In this document: positions 38,779 through 38,878 of the stretch, one piece after another
Layout: every line of letters begins with the position of its first letter
How positions within the stretch are numbered: the first letter of the stretch is position 1
Assembly: GCA_050694055.1 (NCBI GenBank)
Contig: JBOGWX010000103.1
Coordinates: 1-38,878 of the forward strand
DNA: 38,878 bases
Reading direction: 5' to 3'
Origin: WHSV01 sp050694055
GTDB lineage: Bacteria; Actinomycetota; CADDZG01; WHSQ01
The notes under the pieces: generated by a model
Database searches by the model: none
What the model was told of the DNA's origin: nothing
The model's input: the letters and a program-made list of their open reading frames with translations, nothing else
Program-made: the position numbers and the translations under genes

Positions 38779-38878
38779 TCAAGCCGCCTCCTCGACAACG
38801 GACGGCCATGCAATCGAATCGTCATAGAGCTGCCGGTGACGCAGGCAACCGTGAAGGATCCCCACGAGACGGTTGGCG
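38779..38878 (-). CDS. IS110-type transposase, C-terminal end (partial)
   Basis: On the minus strand, reading in from the right edge, the frame gives ANRLVGILHGCLRHRQLYDD, then SIAWPSVVEEAA and stop. NRLVGILHGCL-x-x-x-x-x-YD-x-x-x-AW is the C-terminal end seen in IS110/IS116/IS902-family DEDD transposases (serine-containing C-terminal domain). The bulk of the gene lies outside. Intactness cannot be judged. Confidence 0.75.
   Translation of the reverse strand, partial: ANRLVGILHGCLRHRQLYDDSIAWPSVVEEAA

Overview
The window is high-GC bacterial DNA, almost certainly from an actinomycete relative (Actinomycetota). The main clues are a bldC-type regulator next to a conserved hypothetical gene and a leucine/valine dehydrogenase, an arrangement I recall from Streptomyces; small DUF6458- and DUF2905-type membrane proteins; and several genes with a -10 box exactly six bases before the start codon, as expected of leaderless mRNAs. 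I cannot name a genus. The gene content looks more like an environmental, possibly metagenome-assembled, lineage than a classical streptomycete.

Layout. 1-1968: the end of a UvrA-like ATPase, a repeat-bearing spacer, a Nudix gene with an atypical C-terminus, an Mth938-type protein and a methyltransferase. 2046-9659: a de novo purine operon, purB-purC-(Yip1-like membrane gene)-purS-purQ-purL-purF, mostly with overlapping or touching genes. 9741-14897: an L,D-transpeptidase on the minus strand, then a coupled trio of PaaG-type isomerase, L-aspartate oxidase (nadB, carrying an in-frame 33-bp tandem repeat) and FlK-like thioesterase, two small membrane proteins and YjbQ. 15059-17773: glutathione-independent formaldehyde dehydrogenase and a phenylacetate-CoA ligase. 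17791-24678: a tight minus-strand homoprotocatechuate operon, hpaC-gntR-dapA-like-hpaG-hpaE-hpaB-hpaD, preceded by a perfect 12-bp palindrome that fits a GntR operator. 24752-30204: leucine dehydrogenase, the branched-chain 2-oxoacid dehydrogenase E1alpha, E1beta and E2 subunits, and a PhnD-like binding protein without a signal peptide. 30331-31794: a conserved hypothetical, BldC, a shared intergenic terminator and tRNA-Asp and tRNA-Phe. 31873-38878: a GNAT acetyltransferase, secreted and membrane proteins, a MITE-like inverted-repeat element, a secreted nuclease/phosphatase-fold enzyme, a secreted protein with a visible frameshift, a response-regulator/thioredoxin-reductase-like fusion, a membrane protein and the end of an IS110-type transposase.

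How it works together. The left third is biosynthetic (IMP and NAD precursors). The middle is catabolic: branched-chain amino acids are deaminated and oxidatively decarboxylated, and 4-hydroxyphenylacetate is hydroxylated, ring-cleaved and broken down. The aromatic pathway is incomplete here: the hydratase, the 5-carboxymethyl-2-hydroxymuconate isomerase and a recognisable HpaI are missing, and a DapA-family aldolase sits where HpaI would be expected. The right end is an accessory region with mobile-element traces and gene decay.

The most unusual direct observations are the nadB repeat insertion, three genes whose conserved N-termini require a CTG start behind a strong Shine-Dalgarno site, the frameshift near 35789, and the inverted-repeat element at 33562-33764 whose tip supplies the stop codon of the neighbouring gene.
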